A DNA stretch of 64,000 nucleotides from Flavobacterium sp. FEMGT703F. GTDB lineage: Bacteria > Bacteroidota > Bacteroidia > Flavobacteriales > Flavobacteriaceae. Location of the stretch: assembly GCA_002786385.1 (NCBI GenBank), contig PGCN01000018.1, positions 434,001 to 498,000 on the forward strand, written 5' to 3'. Both the position numbers and the translations under genes were made by a program. Positions 33,304 through 42,309 of the stretch are shown piece by piece (position 1 is the first letter of the stretch; every line of letters begins with the position of its first letter). The notes beneath the pieces were generated by a model. That model had not been told where the DNA came from. It saw only the letters and a program-made list of their open reading frames with translations, and did no database searches.

Positions 33304-33909
33304 TTATTTTTTGTTTTGGTACAATACCGGATTTAATTCTTCGTCGTTGTACATTTTCATTTGTTTGTACACTTTCATGTATTTGTCGCCGTTTTCAATA
33401 TCGGTCAACAAATCGTTGATAGATACAAACATATCGCTTTTTTGATCCAACAATACGTTTAGTTTTTCCTGACATTTGGCTCTGTGTTCCTCGGTAGCTT
33501 CAGCACGATTGGCTTCTTCGCTCATGTGGTAAATTTTCAACGCTAAAATCGACAAACGATCGATAGCCCAGGCCGGACTTTCGGTATTGATTTTGGCTTC
33601 AGGTTTAACTTGAACTTCCTTGTATTTCTGTAAAAAATAGCTGTCGATGTATTCCACCATATCCGTACGCACTTGGTTAGAAGCGTCGATTTTTCGCTTC
33701 AAATCCAAGGCGGCTACCGGATCAATATTCGGGTCACGGATGATGTCTTCGTAATGCCATTGTACGGTGTCAACCCAATTTTTTGCATACAACAAATACT
33801 CTATAGTTCCTTTGGCGTATGGGTTTAAAGTAGGTTGGTAAACATCGTCAATAATGTGATAATCTTTGATACATTGTTCAAAAATCGGGAAGGCAAATTG
33901 TGAAAACAT
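33304..33909 (-). CDS. DUF4254-family protein
   Basis: The 201-residue all-helical soluble protein matches the DUF4254 pattern: LLYAKNWVDTVQWHYEDIIRDPNIDP, then IDASNQVRTDMVEYIDSYF and SPAWAIDRLSILALKIYHM. The family's role is unknown, but it regularly precedes a heptosyltransferase-like gene, as here. A link to lipopolysaccharide core synthesis is therefore likely by context only. A full-consensus promoter lies 51-80 bases upstream of its start. Confidence 0.82.
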   Translation of the reverse strand: MFSQFAFPIFEQCIKDYHIIDDVYQPTLNPYAKGTIEYLLYAKNWVDTVQWHYEDIIRDPNIDPVAALDLKRKIDASNQVRTDMVEYIDSYFLQKYKEVQVKPEAKINTESPAWAIDRLSILALKIYHMSEEANRAEATEEHRAKCQEKLNVLLDQKSDMFVSINDLLTDIENGDKYMKVYKQMKMYNDEELNPVLYQNKK

Positions 33910-33959
33910 AACGCAGTTTTTATTTTATTTCTTAGTAATCAACCAAAAGGTCTCGGGTG

Positions 33960-33989
33960 CAAAGATAGTTTTTTATACTTTTACCTCAA
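33960..33989 (-). promoter_or_regulatory. Consensus promoter of the DUF4254-GT9 unit
   Basis: On the minus strand, TTG (33989-33987), a 19-base spacer and TATCTTTG (33967-33960) are a full match to the Bacteroidota promoter. The region also holds a weaker plus-strand -7-like sequence for upp (TACTTTTA), so the two promoters overlap. Confidence 0.65.
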
Positions 33990-34006
33990 CAAAATTTAAG
34001 TCGTCC

Positions 34007-34660
34007 ATGCACATTCATTACATTTCTGAGCAAAACAGTATTCTCAACCATTTTTTGGCCCAAATTCGTGATGTTACCATCCAAAAAGACAGCATGCGTT
34101 TTCGAAAAAACATTGAGCGTATCGGTGAAATCATGGCGTATGAGTTGAGTAAAACGCTTGAATATAAAAATATTGATGTTCAAACACCACTAGGTATAAA
34201 ACACACTACCACTATTGCGGATCATGTGGTTTTATGTTCCATTCTTCGCGCCGGATTGGCTTTGCATACCGGTTTTATGAACATCTTTGACAATGCGGAA
34301 AACGGATTCGTATCGGCTTACCGCCATCATTACAACAACGATGATCAATTTGAAATTTTAGTAGAATACCAAGCGGCGCCTTCTTTTGAAAATAAAAACC
34401 TCATTTTAATTGATCCGATGTTGGCCACCGGACAATCGATAGTAGCCGTATTGCATAAATTGCATTTGGAACAAAAGCCGAAAGAAATCCACATAGCCGT
34501 AGTCATTGCCGCGCCTGAGGGCATTGCTTATTTAGAAGAAAACTTGCCGGACAATTGCCACTTGTGGGTAGCCGCTTTAGATGATCGCCTGAATGAGAAA
34601 AACTACATCATTCCCGGATTAGGCGATGCAGGAGATTTGGCTTATGGCAGTAAATTATAA
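34007..34660 (+). CDS. upp: Uracil phosphoribosyltransferase
   Basis: The 217-residue enzyme makes UMP from uracil and PRPP. It shows the PRPP-binding loop LILIDPMLATGQSIVAVL, the flexible Arg-containing loop near CSILRAGLALHTGFM, and the uracil-recognition end YIIPGLGDAGDLAYG. I start at ATG 34007 (MHIHYISEQ); an in-frame longer form to 33866 would run across the promoters. It ends overlapping the convergent DUF6427-like gene by six bases, with no terminator between. Confidence 0.95.
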   Translation: MHIHYISEQNSILNHFLAQIRDVTIQKDSMRFRKNIERIGEIMAYELSKTLEYKNIDVQTPLGIKHTTTIADHVVLCSILRAGLALHTGFMNIFDNAENGFVSAYRHHYNNDDQFEILVEYQAAPSFENKNLILIDPMLATGQSIVAVLHKLHLEQKPKEIHIAVVIAAPEGIAYLEENLPDNCHLWVAALDDRLNEKNYIIPGLGDAGDLAYGSKL

Positions 34661-35584
34661 TTGCGCAAAAAAGGCGGTAAAACTCCCTACAGTTAATAAA
34701 AGCAATACAATTTCCTGATACATTTTGTTTTGGGAGTATTCGATATTGTTTGTCGTCATTACGGCTAAAGGGAAAAACGTAAACAATAACATCGCGTTAT
34801 TTTTTTCGGGAGAAAGGATAAAAACGATACTGCCAATCAGAAATCCGAATACCATTTTCTTATAAGAAGCTTGTAAAATTAATGGCCTGTTGGTTAACGT
34901 AAATACCATCGACAGTAAAAAATACAAGGCGACCACTACGTAAAAAGACAAGGCTGCATTTTGGAAATTGTTCGTGAAATAATTCCATTCCAAATGCATT
35001 TGGGCCTGGAGAACAATATGGTCAATCCACGATTTATCTATCAACAAAGCCGCCACCAAAAAAACTACAGCGGTAGCCACAAAAGCCACAAACGGCAACA
35101 ACCAATTTCGGTAATCGCGCGACACATGAAAAATAATCGAAATGTAAACTAAAAGCACGAAAAGAATACACCAAAAATGGAATAGTGAGGCGATAAAAAT
35201 CCACATCGAAGCATCAAAAATTTTCTCTTTTGGCGCTTTTAAAGTTTGCAACGAAATGAGCCTTCTCATCGCTAAGAGCAGAAAGAAATTGGCAAACAAC
35301 AAGTTGGAATGGCTAAAAACTGATGGAAAAAGCATCAAATACAACAAAAAAAAGAAAATGGCATAACTGCTGTTTTTGGTCAGCCCATTTTTCTTTACTA
35401 TAAAATTGACCAAGAAAAAACAAACCAATAAAAGAATGATTAACAAAACATTAGCCGAATTTCCACCAGCCGTAACAGATTGACTTAACAAGCTGTTTTG
35501 GTAAACAAAAAAGGAAGCCAAAAGCAAAAGAAACACCAAGACATAATTAACGATGCTTGATTTTTTAAAAATGCTTGTAATCAT
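34655..35584 (-). CDS. Multi-spanning membrane protein (DUF6427-like)
   Basis: The 309-residue protein has about nine hydrophobic helices with few polar residues, beginning MITSIFKKSSIVNYVLVFLLLLASFFVY. I recognise it as the membrane protein that commonly lies beside upp and purD in flavobacteria (DUF6427 as I recall). No catalytic motif is visible and the function is unknown. It overlaps the upp 3' end by six bases on the opposite strand and is divergent to the small gene at 35630. Confidence 0.75.
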   Translation of the reverse strand: MITSIFKKSSIVNYVLVFLLLLASFFVYQNSLLSQSVTAGGNSANVLLIILLLVCFFLVNFIVKKNGLTKNSSYAIFFFLLYLMLFPSVFSHSNLLFANFFLLLAMRRLISLQTLKAPKEKIFDASMWIFIASLFHFWCILFVLLVYISIIFHVSRDYRNWLLPFVAFVATAVVFLVAALLIDKSWIDHIVLQAQMHLEWNYFTNNFQNAALSFYVVVALYFLLSMVFTLTNRPLILQASYKKMVFGFLIGSIVFILSPEKNNAMLLFTFFPLAVMTTNNIEYSQNKMYQEIVLLLLTVGSFTAFFAQL

Positions 35585-35604
35585 GAGGATATTTTATACA
35601 TTTG
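35575..35604 (+). promoter_or_regulatory. Consensus Bacteroidota promoter for the small membrane-protein gene
   Basis: TTG (35575-35577), a 19-base spacer and TACATTTG (35597-35604) fully match. The -33 element lies within the start of the divergent DUF6427-like gene. The ATG at 35630 is 25 bases downstream of the -7 element. Confidence 0.7.
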
Positions 35605-35629
35605 TGGTGTAAATATAACATTTTATACA

Positions 35630-35860
35630 ATGAAAGCATTTTTCGAAGCTATTCAAACTTTATTTGTAGACTTTTTATTCAAACCTTTAGATTGGTTACG
35701 CGAATTAGAATTGAGCAACTGGTGGTTGGCCAACATTGTAAGCTGGACTTTAATCATTGTTTGCTGCAAATACATTGTGTACTGGTGTAAAGAGTTGAAA
35801 AAGCACCAAGCCAACAACGAAGAAAACCAAGATACAACGGCTCACTCTTTCTTAAGCTAA
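35630..35860 (+). CDS. Small membrane protein (DUF6341-like)
   Basis: The 76-residue protein has an amphipathic head (MKAFFEAIQTLFVDFLFKPLDWLRELEL), one firm membrane helix (WWLANIVSWTLIIVCCKYIVYW) and a charged tail. It is the small protein conserved between the upp-side membrane gene and purD in flavobacteria; the DUF6341 name is from memory. Function is unknown. A consensus promoter supports it as a real gene. Its 3' end overlaps purD by nine bases on the opposite strand. Confidence 0.75.
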   Translation: MKAFFEAIQTLFVDFLFKPLDWLRELELSNWWLANIVSWTLIIVCCKYIVYWCKELKKHQANNEENQDTTAHSFLS

Positions 35861-37126
35861 GTCGAAGCCGATATCTTTCCTGAAATACATCTTATCAAAA
35901 TGTAACTTGTTTATGTTTTGGTAAGATTTTTTTATGGCTTCTTGGTACGTAGTTCCAAAAGATGTCACGGCCAAAACCCTTCCGCCATTGGTTACCACTT
36001 GGCCATTTTCTAATTTCGTTCCCGCATGAAATACTATCGAATCCGAAATGTTTTCAATACCGGAAATGGCAAATCCTTTGTCGTATTCCTCAGGATATCC
36101 GCCTGAAACAACCATAATCGTAGTGGCGCTACGCGGATCAATAGTCAAAGTAACTTCATCGAGTTTTTGTTCGGCTACCGCTTGAAACAAGGCCACTAAA
36201 TCCGACTGGATTCTCGGCATAACCACCTCAGTTTCCGGATCGCCCATTCTCACGTTATACTCAATCACCATGGGTTCGCCTTTAACAATAATCAAACCGA
36301 TAAACACAAATCCTTTGTATTCAATACCGTCTTTTTGCAAACCGGCAACGGTTGGTTTTACGATTCGGCTTTCGATTTTCCCCATCAACACTTCATCTGC
36401 AAACGGCACCGGTGAAACAGCCCCCATTCCTCCTGTATTCAATCCGGTATCCCCTTCTCCTATTCGCTTGTAATCTTTGGCCGTTGGCAATAACTTGTAA
36501 TTTTTCCCATCGGTTAGCACGAAACAACTCAATTCAATTCCATCCAAAAACTCCTCGATAACCACTTTGGAACTCGCTGCGCCAAACTTAGCGTTCACCA
36601 ACATATTGCGCAATTCGTTTTGGGCTTCTTGTAAATCTTGCAAAATTAAAACACCTTTACCGGCCGCTAATCCGTCGGCTTTTAGCACGTATGGCGGTTG
36701 TAAAGTGGTTAAAAATTCACAACCTTGCGCTACGGTTTCAGCTGTAAAACTAGCATACGCTGCAGTTGGGATTTGGTGTTTGACTAAAAATTCTTTGGCA
36801 AATTCTTTACTGCCTTCGAGTTGAGCACCTAATTTAGAAGGACCAATTACCGGAACGTGGTTGATTTGATTGTCGTTTTTAAAGAAATCGTAAATCCCAT
36901 GCACCAAAGGATCTTCGGGGCCAACCACTACCATATCAATGCTTTCGGTAAGGACTAATGCTTTAATCGCTTCAAAATCCGTTGGATTTACTGCAACATT
37001 TGTTGCTATACCCGCAGTACCGGCATTTCCGGGTGCTACTAATAGCTTTTCACAAGACGGACTTTGTAATAATTTATAGGCTAAAGCATGTTCCCTTCCT
37101 CCGGAACCGAGTAGTAAAATAGTCAT
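35852..37126 (-). CDS. purD: Phosphoribosylamine-glycine ligase (GARS)
   Basis: The 424-residue ATP-grasp enzyme joins glycine to phosphoribosylamine in purine synthesis. It shows the N-terminal LLGSGGREHALAYKL, the ATP-grasp core PYVLKADGLAAGKGVLI, the EEFLDGIELSCF segment, and the Mg/ATP region NVRMGDPETEVVMPRI. I start at ATG 37126 (MTILLLGSGGREH); a longer form to 37153 reaches the -7 promoter match and is rejected. The gene stands alone between oppositely directed neighbours. Confidence 0.96.
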   Translation of the reverse strand: MTILLLGSGGREHALAYKLLQSPSCEKLLVAPGNAGTAGIATNVAVNPTDFEAIKALVLTESIDMVVVGPEDPLVHGIYDFFKNDNQINHVPVIGPSKLGAQLEGSKEFAKEFLVKHQIPTAAYASFTAETVAQGCEFLTTLQPPYVLKADGLAAGKGVLILQDLQEAQNELRNMLVNAKFGAASSKVVIEEFLDGIELSCFVLTDGKNYKLLPTAKDYKRIGEGDTGLNTGGMGAVSPVPFADEVLMGKIESRIVKPTVAGLQKDGIEYKGFVFIGLIIVKGEPMVIEYNVRMGDPETEVVMPRIQSDLVALFQAVAEQKLDEVTLTIDPRSATTIMVVSGGYPEEYDKGFAISGIENISDSIVFHAGTKLENGQVVTNGGRVLAVTSFGTTYQEAIKKSYQNINKLHFDKMYFRKDIGFDLA

Positions 37127-37152
37127 GGTGTGTGTTGTTTGTAGTTGTGGCA

Positions 37153-37160
37153 CAAAAGTA
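37153..37160 (-). promoter_or_regulatory. -7 element of purD
   Basis: On the minus strand, TACTTTTG (37160-37153) matches TAnnTTTG, 27 bases before the purD ATG. No spaced TTG is seen. Confidence 0.45.
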
Positions 37161-37236
37161 GTTTGTTTTTACTTTCTAAGCGAGAATAATTTTTCAAAAA
37201 AAGACTAGCAATTAACGGTTAGTTGCAGCTATATGC

Positions 37237-37244
37237 TATTTTTG
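37237..37244 (+). promoter_or_regulatory. -7 element at the start of the polysaccharide locus
   Basis: TATTTTTG matches TAnnTTTG. It lies 18 bases before the GTG start proposed at 37262 and downstream of an in-frame TTG at 37223, which argues against that earlier start. Confidence 0.45.
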
Positions 37245-37261
37245 TACAAATTCCTCTTTTC

Positions 37262-38584
37262 GTGTTTGACCTTTTTTCCTTTGCATTAAAAATTAATGGC
37301 TTTCCAATTGAGAAAGCTCAACGGCAATTATCTGATATTTTGGCCGTTCCGGAAGAAAACTACACCGCCTTTGTTGAACAAAAAAAAAGAGAAATTGTAG
37401 ATTTTCACTTGAAAAACAATAAATTCTACAAAAATTTTATTGGAGAGATTGACACTTTTCAATGGGAAAACATTCCGGTATTGAAAAAAAGTGATTTTCA
37501 AATCCCTTTAGAGAAAAGACTGTCAATCGGTTATAATAAAAAGACTGTCTACATCAACTCTACCTCCGGCTCGAGTGGTGACCCTATGGTTTTTGCAAAA
37601 GATAAGTTTTGTCATGCTTTGATTTGGGCCAATATCATGCACCGATTTGCCTGGCATGGTGTCGATTTTAATCACTCCTATCAGGCTAGATTTTACGGTA
37701 TGCCGTTGGATTTTAAATCCAACAAAATATTGCGTTTTAAAGATTTCTTAAGCAACAGATACCGGTTTAATATTTTTGATTTATCGGCAAGTGGAATAGA
37801 AAAAATCATAACTAAGTTTAAACAAAAAAAGTTCACCTATATCAACGGATACACCAGTTCTATTGTCTTAGTGGCAAAACATTTAAAAGAAAAAAAACTT
37901 GTACTCAAAAATTTATGTCCTTCCTTAAAAATATGCATTGTTACTTCTGAAATGCTTTTTGAAGATGATAAAAGATTATTGGTGGAAACTCTTGGTGTAC
38001 CAATTATTAACGAGTATGGTGCTTCGGAGCTGGATGTGATTGCTTTTGAAAATCAGACCGGAGAATGGACAGTTAACGCTGAGACTTTATTTGTTGAGAT
38101 TTTAGACGAAAACAACAAGCCGCTGCCTCTGGGTAAAGAAGGACGAATTGTAGTAACCAATTTGTACAACAAAGCCCATCCATTTATAAGGTATGACGTT
38201 GGGGATTATGGGGTATTGGACGAAAAAAGTACCGCAAAGCATCCGATATTGAAAAAACTAACCGGAAGAACCAATGACGTTGCAGTTTTACCAAGTGGGA
38301 AAATGGCTCCGGGAATGACTTTTTATTCCATCACCAAAAAACTATTTGGAGACGAAGGAAATGTAAAAGAATTTACAATTACTCAAATTCAAAGTGATAC
38401 TTTTGAAATTCAATATGCCAGTGAAGTTGCTTTGACTACCGACGAAATTAATAGAATAGAAAAAGTATTTACCAATTTTTTAGAGCCTAATCTAAAATAT
38501 ATTTTCAATCGTAAAAATCTTTTACAAAGAAATAAAAACGGAAAATTAAAACAGTTTACTTCTCTGGTAAAAAATACCCCATAA
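37262..38584 (+). CDS. CapK/phenylacetate-CoA-ligase-like AMP-forming enzyme
   Basis: The 440-residue protein belongs to the PaaK/CapK branch of adenylate-forming enzymes. It shows the phosphate loop TSGSSGDPMVF, the adenine-side motif NEYGASELDVIAFE, and RYDVGDYG plus GRTNDVAVLPSGKMAPG near the C-terminal subdomain hinge. CapK-like members are frequent in capsule and exopolysaccharide loci, where they may activate an acid for sugar acylation or amidation. That role here is inferred. The start is uncertain: GTG 37262 is preferred, and TTG 37223 would add 13 residues but lies before the -7 element. It is the first gene of the surface-sugar locus. Confidence 0.78.
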   Translation: MFDLFSFALKINGFPIEKAQRQLSDILAVPEENYTAFVEQKKREIVDFHLKNNKFYKNFIGEIDTFQWENIPVLKKSDFQIPLEKRLSIGYNKKTVYINSTSGSSGDPMVFAKDKFCHALIWANIMHRFAWHGVDFNHSYQARFYGMPLDFKSNKILRFKDFLSNRYRFNIFDLSASGIEKIITKFKQKKFTYINGYTSSIVLVAKHLKEKKLVLKNLCPSLKICIVTSEMLFEDDKRLLVETLGVPIINEYGASELDVIAFENQTGEWTVNAETLFVEILDENNKPLPLGKEGRIVVTNLYNKAHPFIRYDVGDYGVLDEKSTAKHPILKKLTGRTNDVAVLPSGKMAPGMTFYSITKKLFGDEGNVKEFTITQIQSDTFEIQYASEVALTTDEINRIEKVFTNFLEPNLKYIFNRKNLLQRNKNGKLKQFTSLVKNTP

Positions 38585-38670
38585 TGTAATTGAAGCTTTG
38601 ATTGCATTTTATTTGGTAAAAAAAGATGTATCGATAATTAAATACTAAATTCGTAACGAAAAGTTTGTTT

Positions 38671-39756
38671 ATGAAAATTACCATTGTAGCCGGTGCAAGG
38701 CCGAATTTTATCAAAATTGCTCCTATCATTAAAGCTATTGAGAAAAAGCAAAGCGAAGGCATTGACATCACTTACCGTTTGGTACACACCGGTCAACACT
38801 ACGATAAAAACCTCAGCGATACTTTTTTCGAAGAGTTGAATATTCCGCATCCCAATGCCAATTTGGAAGTAAAAAGCGGAACGCAAGCCGAGCAAACCGG
38901 AGCCATAATGGTGGCTTTTGAAAAAGAGTTACAACAGCATCCATGCGATTTGGTGTTGGTGGTTGGCGATGTGAATTCAACTATGGCCTGTGCTATAGTG
39001 GCCAAAAAAAGTCACATCAAGGTTACCCACGTTGAAGCCGGAATTCGCTCCGGAGACATGAGCATGCCGGAGGAAATTAATCGAATTGTAACCGACAGTA
39101 TTACGGATTACTTTTTCACCACTTCGACCACGGCTTCGGAAAACTTACTCAAATACGGTGCTAATCCTAACGATATCCACTTTGTGGGCAACGTAATGAT
39201 TGATACTTTAACCCAAAACTTAAACCGAATCTCAGCCCCTGTTTTTTGGGACGAATTCGGACTAACCACAGGAAATTATATTGTTTTAACCTTGCATCGC
39301 CCGGCTAATGTGGATGAAGCGCAATCATTACTCACTTTGTTGCAAGGTATAGATGCTTTAGCCGGTGAAAAGAAAATAATTTTCCCGGTACATCCACGTA
39401 CCAAAGCCATTTTAGGCGATAGGTCGCTTGCATTGAAAAACACGCTGATGGTGGAACCGCAAGGCTATTTGAACTTTATGTTTTTGGTAAAAAACAGCTT
39501 TGCCGTAATTACGGATTCGGGTGGAATATCTGAAGAAACTACGGTTTTGGGCGTTCCGTGTTTTACCATGCGCAACAATACCGAAAGACCCGAAACGCAA
39601 ACCATCGGCACCAATACTTTGGTAGGAACGTCTATAGAAAACTTAAAAAAACTATTCGGTGATTTTTTAATGAATGGCCCGAAACCGGCAGGCATACCGG
39701 AACTCTGGGACGGAAAAGCATCAGAACGCATTATTGAAATCCTCTTGCAAAAGTAA
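38671..39756 (+). CDS. wecB: UDP-N-acetylglucosamine 2-epimerase (non-hydrolysing)
   Basis: The 361-residue protein interconverts UDP-GlcNAc and UDP-ManNAc. The opening KITIVAGARPNFIKIAPII, the catalytic HVEAGIRSGD, NRIVTDSITDYFFTTS, HRPANVDE and TDSGGISEETTVLGVP motifs are all present. I use the ATG at 38671; a TTG two codons earlier is less likely. It feeds ManNAc-type sugars into the polysaccharide. Its stop overlaps the next ATG by one base (TAATG). Confidence 0.93.
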   Translation: MKITIVAGARPNFIKIAPIIKAIEKKQSEGIDITYRLVHTGQHYDKNLSDTFFEELNIPHPNANLEVKSGTQAEQTGAIMVAFEKELQQHPCDLVLVVGDVNSTMACAIVAKKSHIKVTHVEAGIRSGDMSMPEEINRIVTDSITDYFFTTSTTASENLLKYGANPNDIHFVGNVMIDTLTQNLNRISAPVFWDEFGLTTGNYIVLTLHRPANVDEAQSLLTLLQGIDALAGEKKIIFPVHPRTKAILGDRSLALKNTLMVEPQGYLNFMFLVKNSFAVITDSGGISEETTVLGVPCFTMRNNTERPETQTIGTNTLVGTSIENLKKLFGDFLMNGPKPAGIPELWDGKASERIIEILLQK

Positions 39757-40940
39757 TGGAAGAAATTCTCATTATATCCAATTATTATCCGCCCGAAAAA
39801 GGCGCTGCTGCCAATAGGATTGAGCAATTGGCGTTGAAGTTGCACCAAAATAATTATCGTGTTTCCGTGGTTTGTCCTTTAGGAAATTACCCTAAAGGCG
39901 AACTCTTTCCGGAGTACAAAGGGAAATTTTCGGTGACTGAAAACAGGGATAACATTACCGTAAAAAGACTATGGATTTATCCGAGTGTGAGTAAGAATAT
40001 TTTTGTTCGGATTGTTTCGGTCTTGTCCTTTTCGTTGTGTTTGTTGGCTTATTTGCTGTTTCGCAAGACCCCGAAAAAAGTGGTAGTACAATCGCCGCCA
40101 TTATTGTTATCGTTTCTGTCGGTCATGGTTTTATCGCTTAAAAATAAAAAAATCATCCTCAACATTTCCGACTTATGGCCGTTGGCTGCCATAGAGCTTA
40201 AAGCAGTAAAAGAAGGCTCGTTTTCGCATAAAGTTTCATTGTTCATGGAACGTTTCATTTACAAAAAAACAACGGTTATCATTGGGCAATCCGAAGAAAT
40301 CATCACGCACGTCAAGACGCTTTTCCCTAGTAAAAAAGCGTTTTTGTACCGCAATTTTCCCGATCATAAATCGGATGTCTTTACCTTGAAAACCATCGAA
40401 AACGAACCGACAAAGCTGTTTTTTGCCGGACTTTTGGGGATTGCCCAAGGCGTTTCCGAATTGTGTAAGCAAATCGATTTAAAAGACTTGAATATCGAAT
40501 TGCATTTGTTTGGTGACGGTGCTGAAAAAGCGGCGATTGAATCACTCATAGCCGATGGAAAAAACCCTAAAATAGTATACCACGGCATGATGGACAGAAA
40601 GGCATTGCACGAAACTTTGCAGACTTTTGACATCGCTTTAGTGCCTTTAAAAACCCGAATTTACGGTTCGGTTCCTTCCAAAATTTTTGAATATACGGCG
40701 CTGGGATTTCCGGTCTTGTACTTTGGAGGCGGAGAAGGCGAAACCATCGTGGAAGAAAACCATTTAGGTTGGGTTGCAGCGGTAGGAAATTTTGAAGCGC
40801 TGAATGAAAAACTAGTGGCCATTGCCCAACTTAACAAAGCCGATTTGGCCCTCATGAAAACGCGCATTTTTAATAAAGCCCAGCTTGCTTTTGACTTAGA
40901 TAATCAGTTGAAAGATTTGATCGAGAAAGGTATTTTTTAA
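39756..40940 (+). CDS. Glycosyltransferase family 4
   Basis: The 394-residue GT-B enzyme shows the N-terminal ISNYYPPEKGAAANRIEQLALKL and the C-terminal nucleotide-sugar region. That region includes YHGMMDRKALHETLQTFDIALVPLK and the S/P-rich loop YGSVPSKIFEYTALGFPVLY. WbuB-like enzymes of this type add an amino sugar to a lipid-linked chain in the cytoplasm. It overlaps wecB by one base, fitting use of a wecB-derived sugar. The donor and acceptor are not known. It ends overlapping the convergent sugar-transferase gene by four bases. Confidence 0.88.
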   Translation: MEEILIISNYYPPEKGAAANRIEQLALKLHQNNYRVSVVCPLGNYPKGELFPEYKGKFSVTENRDNITVKRLWIYPSVSKNIFVRIVSVLSFSLCLLAYLLFRKTPKKVVVQSPPLLLSFLSVMVLSLKNKKIILNISDLWPLAAIELKAVKEGSFSHKVSLFMERFIYKKTTVIIGQSEEIITHVKTLFPSKKAFLYRNFPDHKSDVFTLKTIENEPTKLFFAGLLGIAQGVSELCKQIDLKDLNIELHLFGDGAEKAAIESLIADGKNPKIVYHGMMDRKALHETLQTFDIALVPLKTRIYGSVPSKIFEYTALGFPVLYFGGGEGETIVEENHLGWVAAVGNFEALNEKLVAIAQLNKADLALMKTRIFNKAQLAFDLDNQLKDLIEKGIF

Positions 40941-42304
40941 TACGCCTTGTCTTCTCCTTTAAAGATATTAATCACCGTTTGGATGATGATTTTCATGTCC
41001 ATAAACATAGACCAATTTTCGATGTAAAACACGTCTAACTTGATGCGGTTTACCATATCTTCTTCGGTTTCAATTTCGCCACGGAAACCTTTTACCTGAG
41101 CTAGTCCGGTAATCCCGGGTTTTACGTAATGACGCACCATATACTTTTTGATTCTGGTGGCGTAGGCTTTGTTTTGAGACCATAAATGCGGTCTTGGACC
41201 AACTACCGACATATCTCCTAAAAGGACATTGAAAAACTGTGGCAATTCGTCGATACTGGTTTTGCGCATAAACTTACCCATTTTGGTAACTCTTGGGTCG
41301 TTTTTGGATGCTTCTTTTTCCGTGAATCGATTCACCTGCATGGAACGGAATTTATAGCAAAAGAATTCTTTTTCGTCCAATCCCGGTCGGCCTTGCTTGA
41401 AAAAAACAGGTCCTTTAGATTCCAGTTTAATCAAAATGGCCAATATGGGAATGAGCCAAGACAAGAGAAAAACAATCACAAAAAGGGAAAAAACTACGTC
41501 AAAAGCTCTTTTAATGCCTTTGATGAGCGGATTGTGCAATTGGGTTTTTTGGAGCGATAAAACGGGAAATAATTCGTAATAGTCAATCTTCAGATTTTTA
41601 GAGAAAATCTCTTTAGTATCCGGGATGAACTTGATGGCTTTTTTATGTTCGTCGGCAAATTCGACAAGGTCTTTTAGTTTTTCGTTGGAAATCTCATTCA
41701 GAGAACAGTAGATTTCATCTATTTTATTGTCGATGACATATTTTTTGATATCTTCTACGCGACCTGAAATTTCCGGATTTTGCTTCTTATCTGAAAAATA
41801 ACCGTAAAATCGATAACCGTAATCCTTTCTGTTATCAAACACTTCTTTCAAACGTATGGCTTCAGCCGTATAACCGATAATAATGGCATTACGGTAATTA
41901 CTCCCGGTAGTTATTCGGTACTTTTTAAGGTAAATGAAAAGAAAACTTTTAAAAGCAACTATAATGATAAAACTCAGCGTTACGAAATAGGCTATGACAG
42001 TTCCGCTAAAAATGGCTGTTTTGGCGAAGGGGAAAAAAGCAATAACCACCAGCAGAAATAGGCTGAATTGCTTGATGAGTTTGGACAAGATTTCTACAGG
42101 AGTTGTAAAACGAAAAACCTCATAATACCCAACAATAGCGGCAATCAAAAGCCATGTAATGGTTTGATAAACGACATAATTAACTTCTGAAACGTTCAAA
42201 TCTCTGAAGAAAAACAGGCTTAAAACCGTTAGCGTAATTACATCAAAAAGCACACTGATTGGTCTGATGTACTTTGAGTATCTTCCTGTTTGCTGTGCAA
42301 CCAT
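40937..42304 (-). CDS. Polyprenyl-phosphate sugar phosphotransferase (WcaJ-like)
   Basis: The 455-residue initiating enzyme has four N-terminal membrane helices, a central nucleotide-fold domain (about 140-240, YRNAIIIGYTAEAIRLKEVFDNRKDYGYRFYGYF), and a fifth membrane helix near 270-295. The C-terminal bacterial sugar-transferase domain shows KRAFDVVFSLFVI, KLESKGPVFFKQGRPGLDEKEF, KTSIDELPQFFNVL, DMSVVGPRPH and VKPGITGLAQV. It places the first sugar phosphate on undecaprenyl phosphate. It lies five bases after the UDP-glucuronate decarboxylase gene. Confidence 0.93.
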   Translation of the reverse strand: MVAQQTGRYSKYIRPISVLFDVITLTVLSLFFFRDLNVSEVNYVVYQTITWLLIAAIVGYYEVFRFTTPVEILSKLIKQFSLFLLVVIAFFPFAKTAIFSGTVIAYFVTLSFIIIVAFKSFLFIYLKKYRITTGSNYRNAIIIGYTAEAIRLKEVFDNRKDYGYRFYGYFSDKKQNPEISGRVEDIKKYVIDNKIDEIYCSLNEISNEKLKDLVEFADEHKKAIKFIPDTKEIFSKNLKIDYYELFPVLSLQKTQLHNPLIKGIKRAFDVVFSLFVIVFLLSWLIPILAILIKLESKGPVFFKQGRPGLDEKEFFCYKFRSMQVNRFTEKEASKNDPRVTKMGKFMRKTSIDELPQFFNVLLGDMSVVGPRPHLWSQNKAYATRIKKYMVRHYVKPGITGLAQVKGFRGEIETEEDMVNRIKLDVFYIENWSMFMDMKIIIQTVINIFKGEDKAY

Positions 42305-42309
42305 AAATA

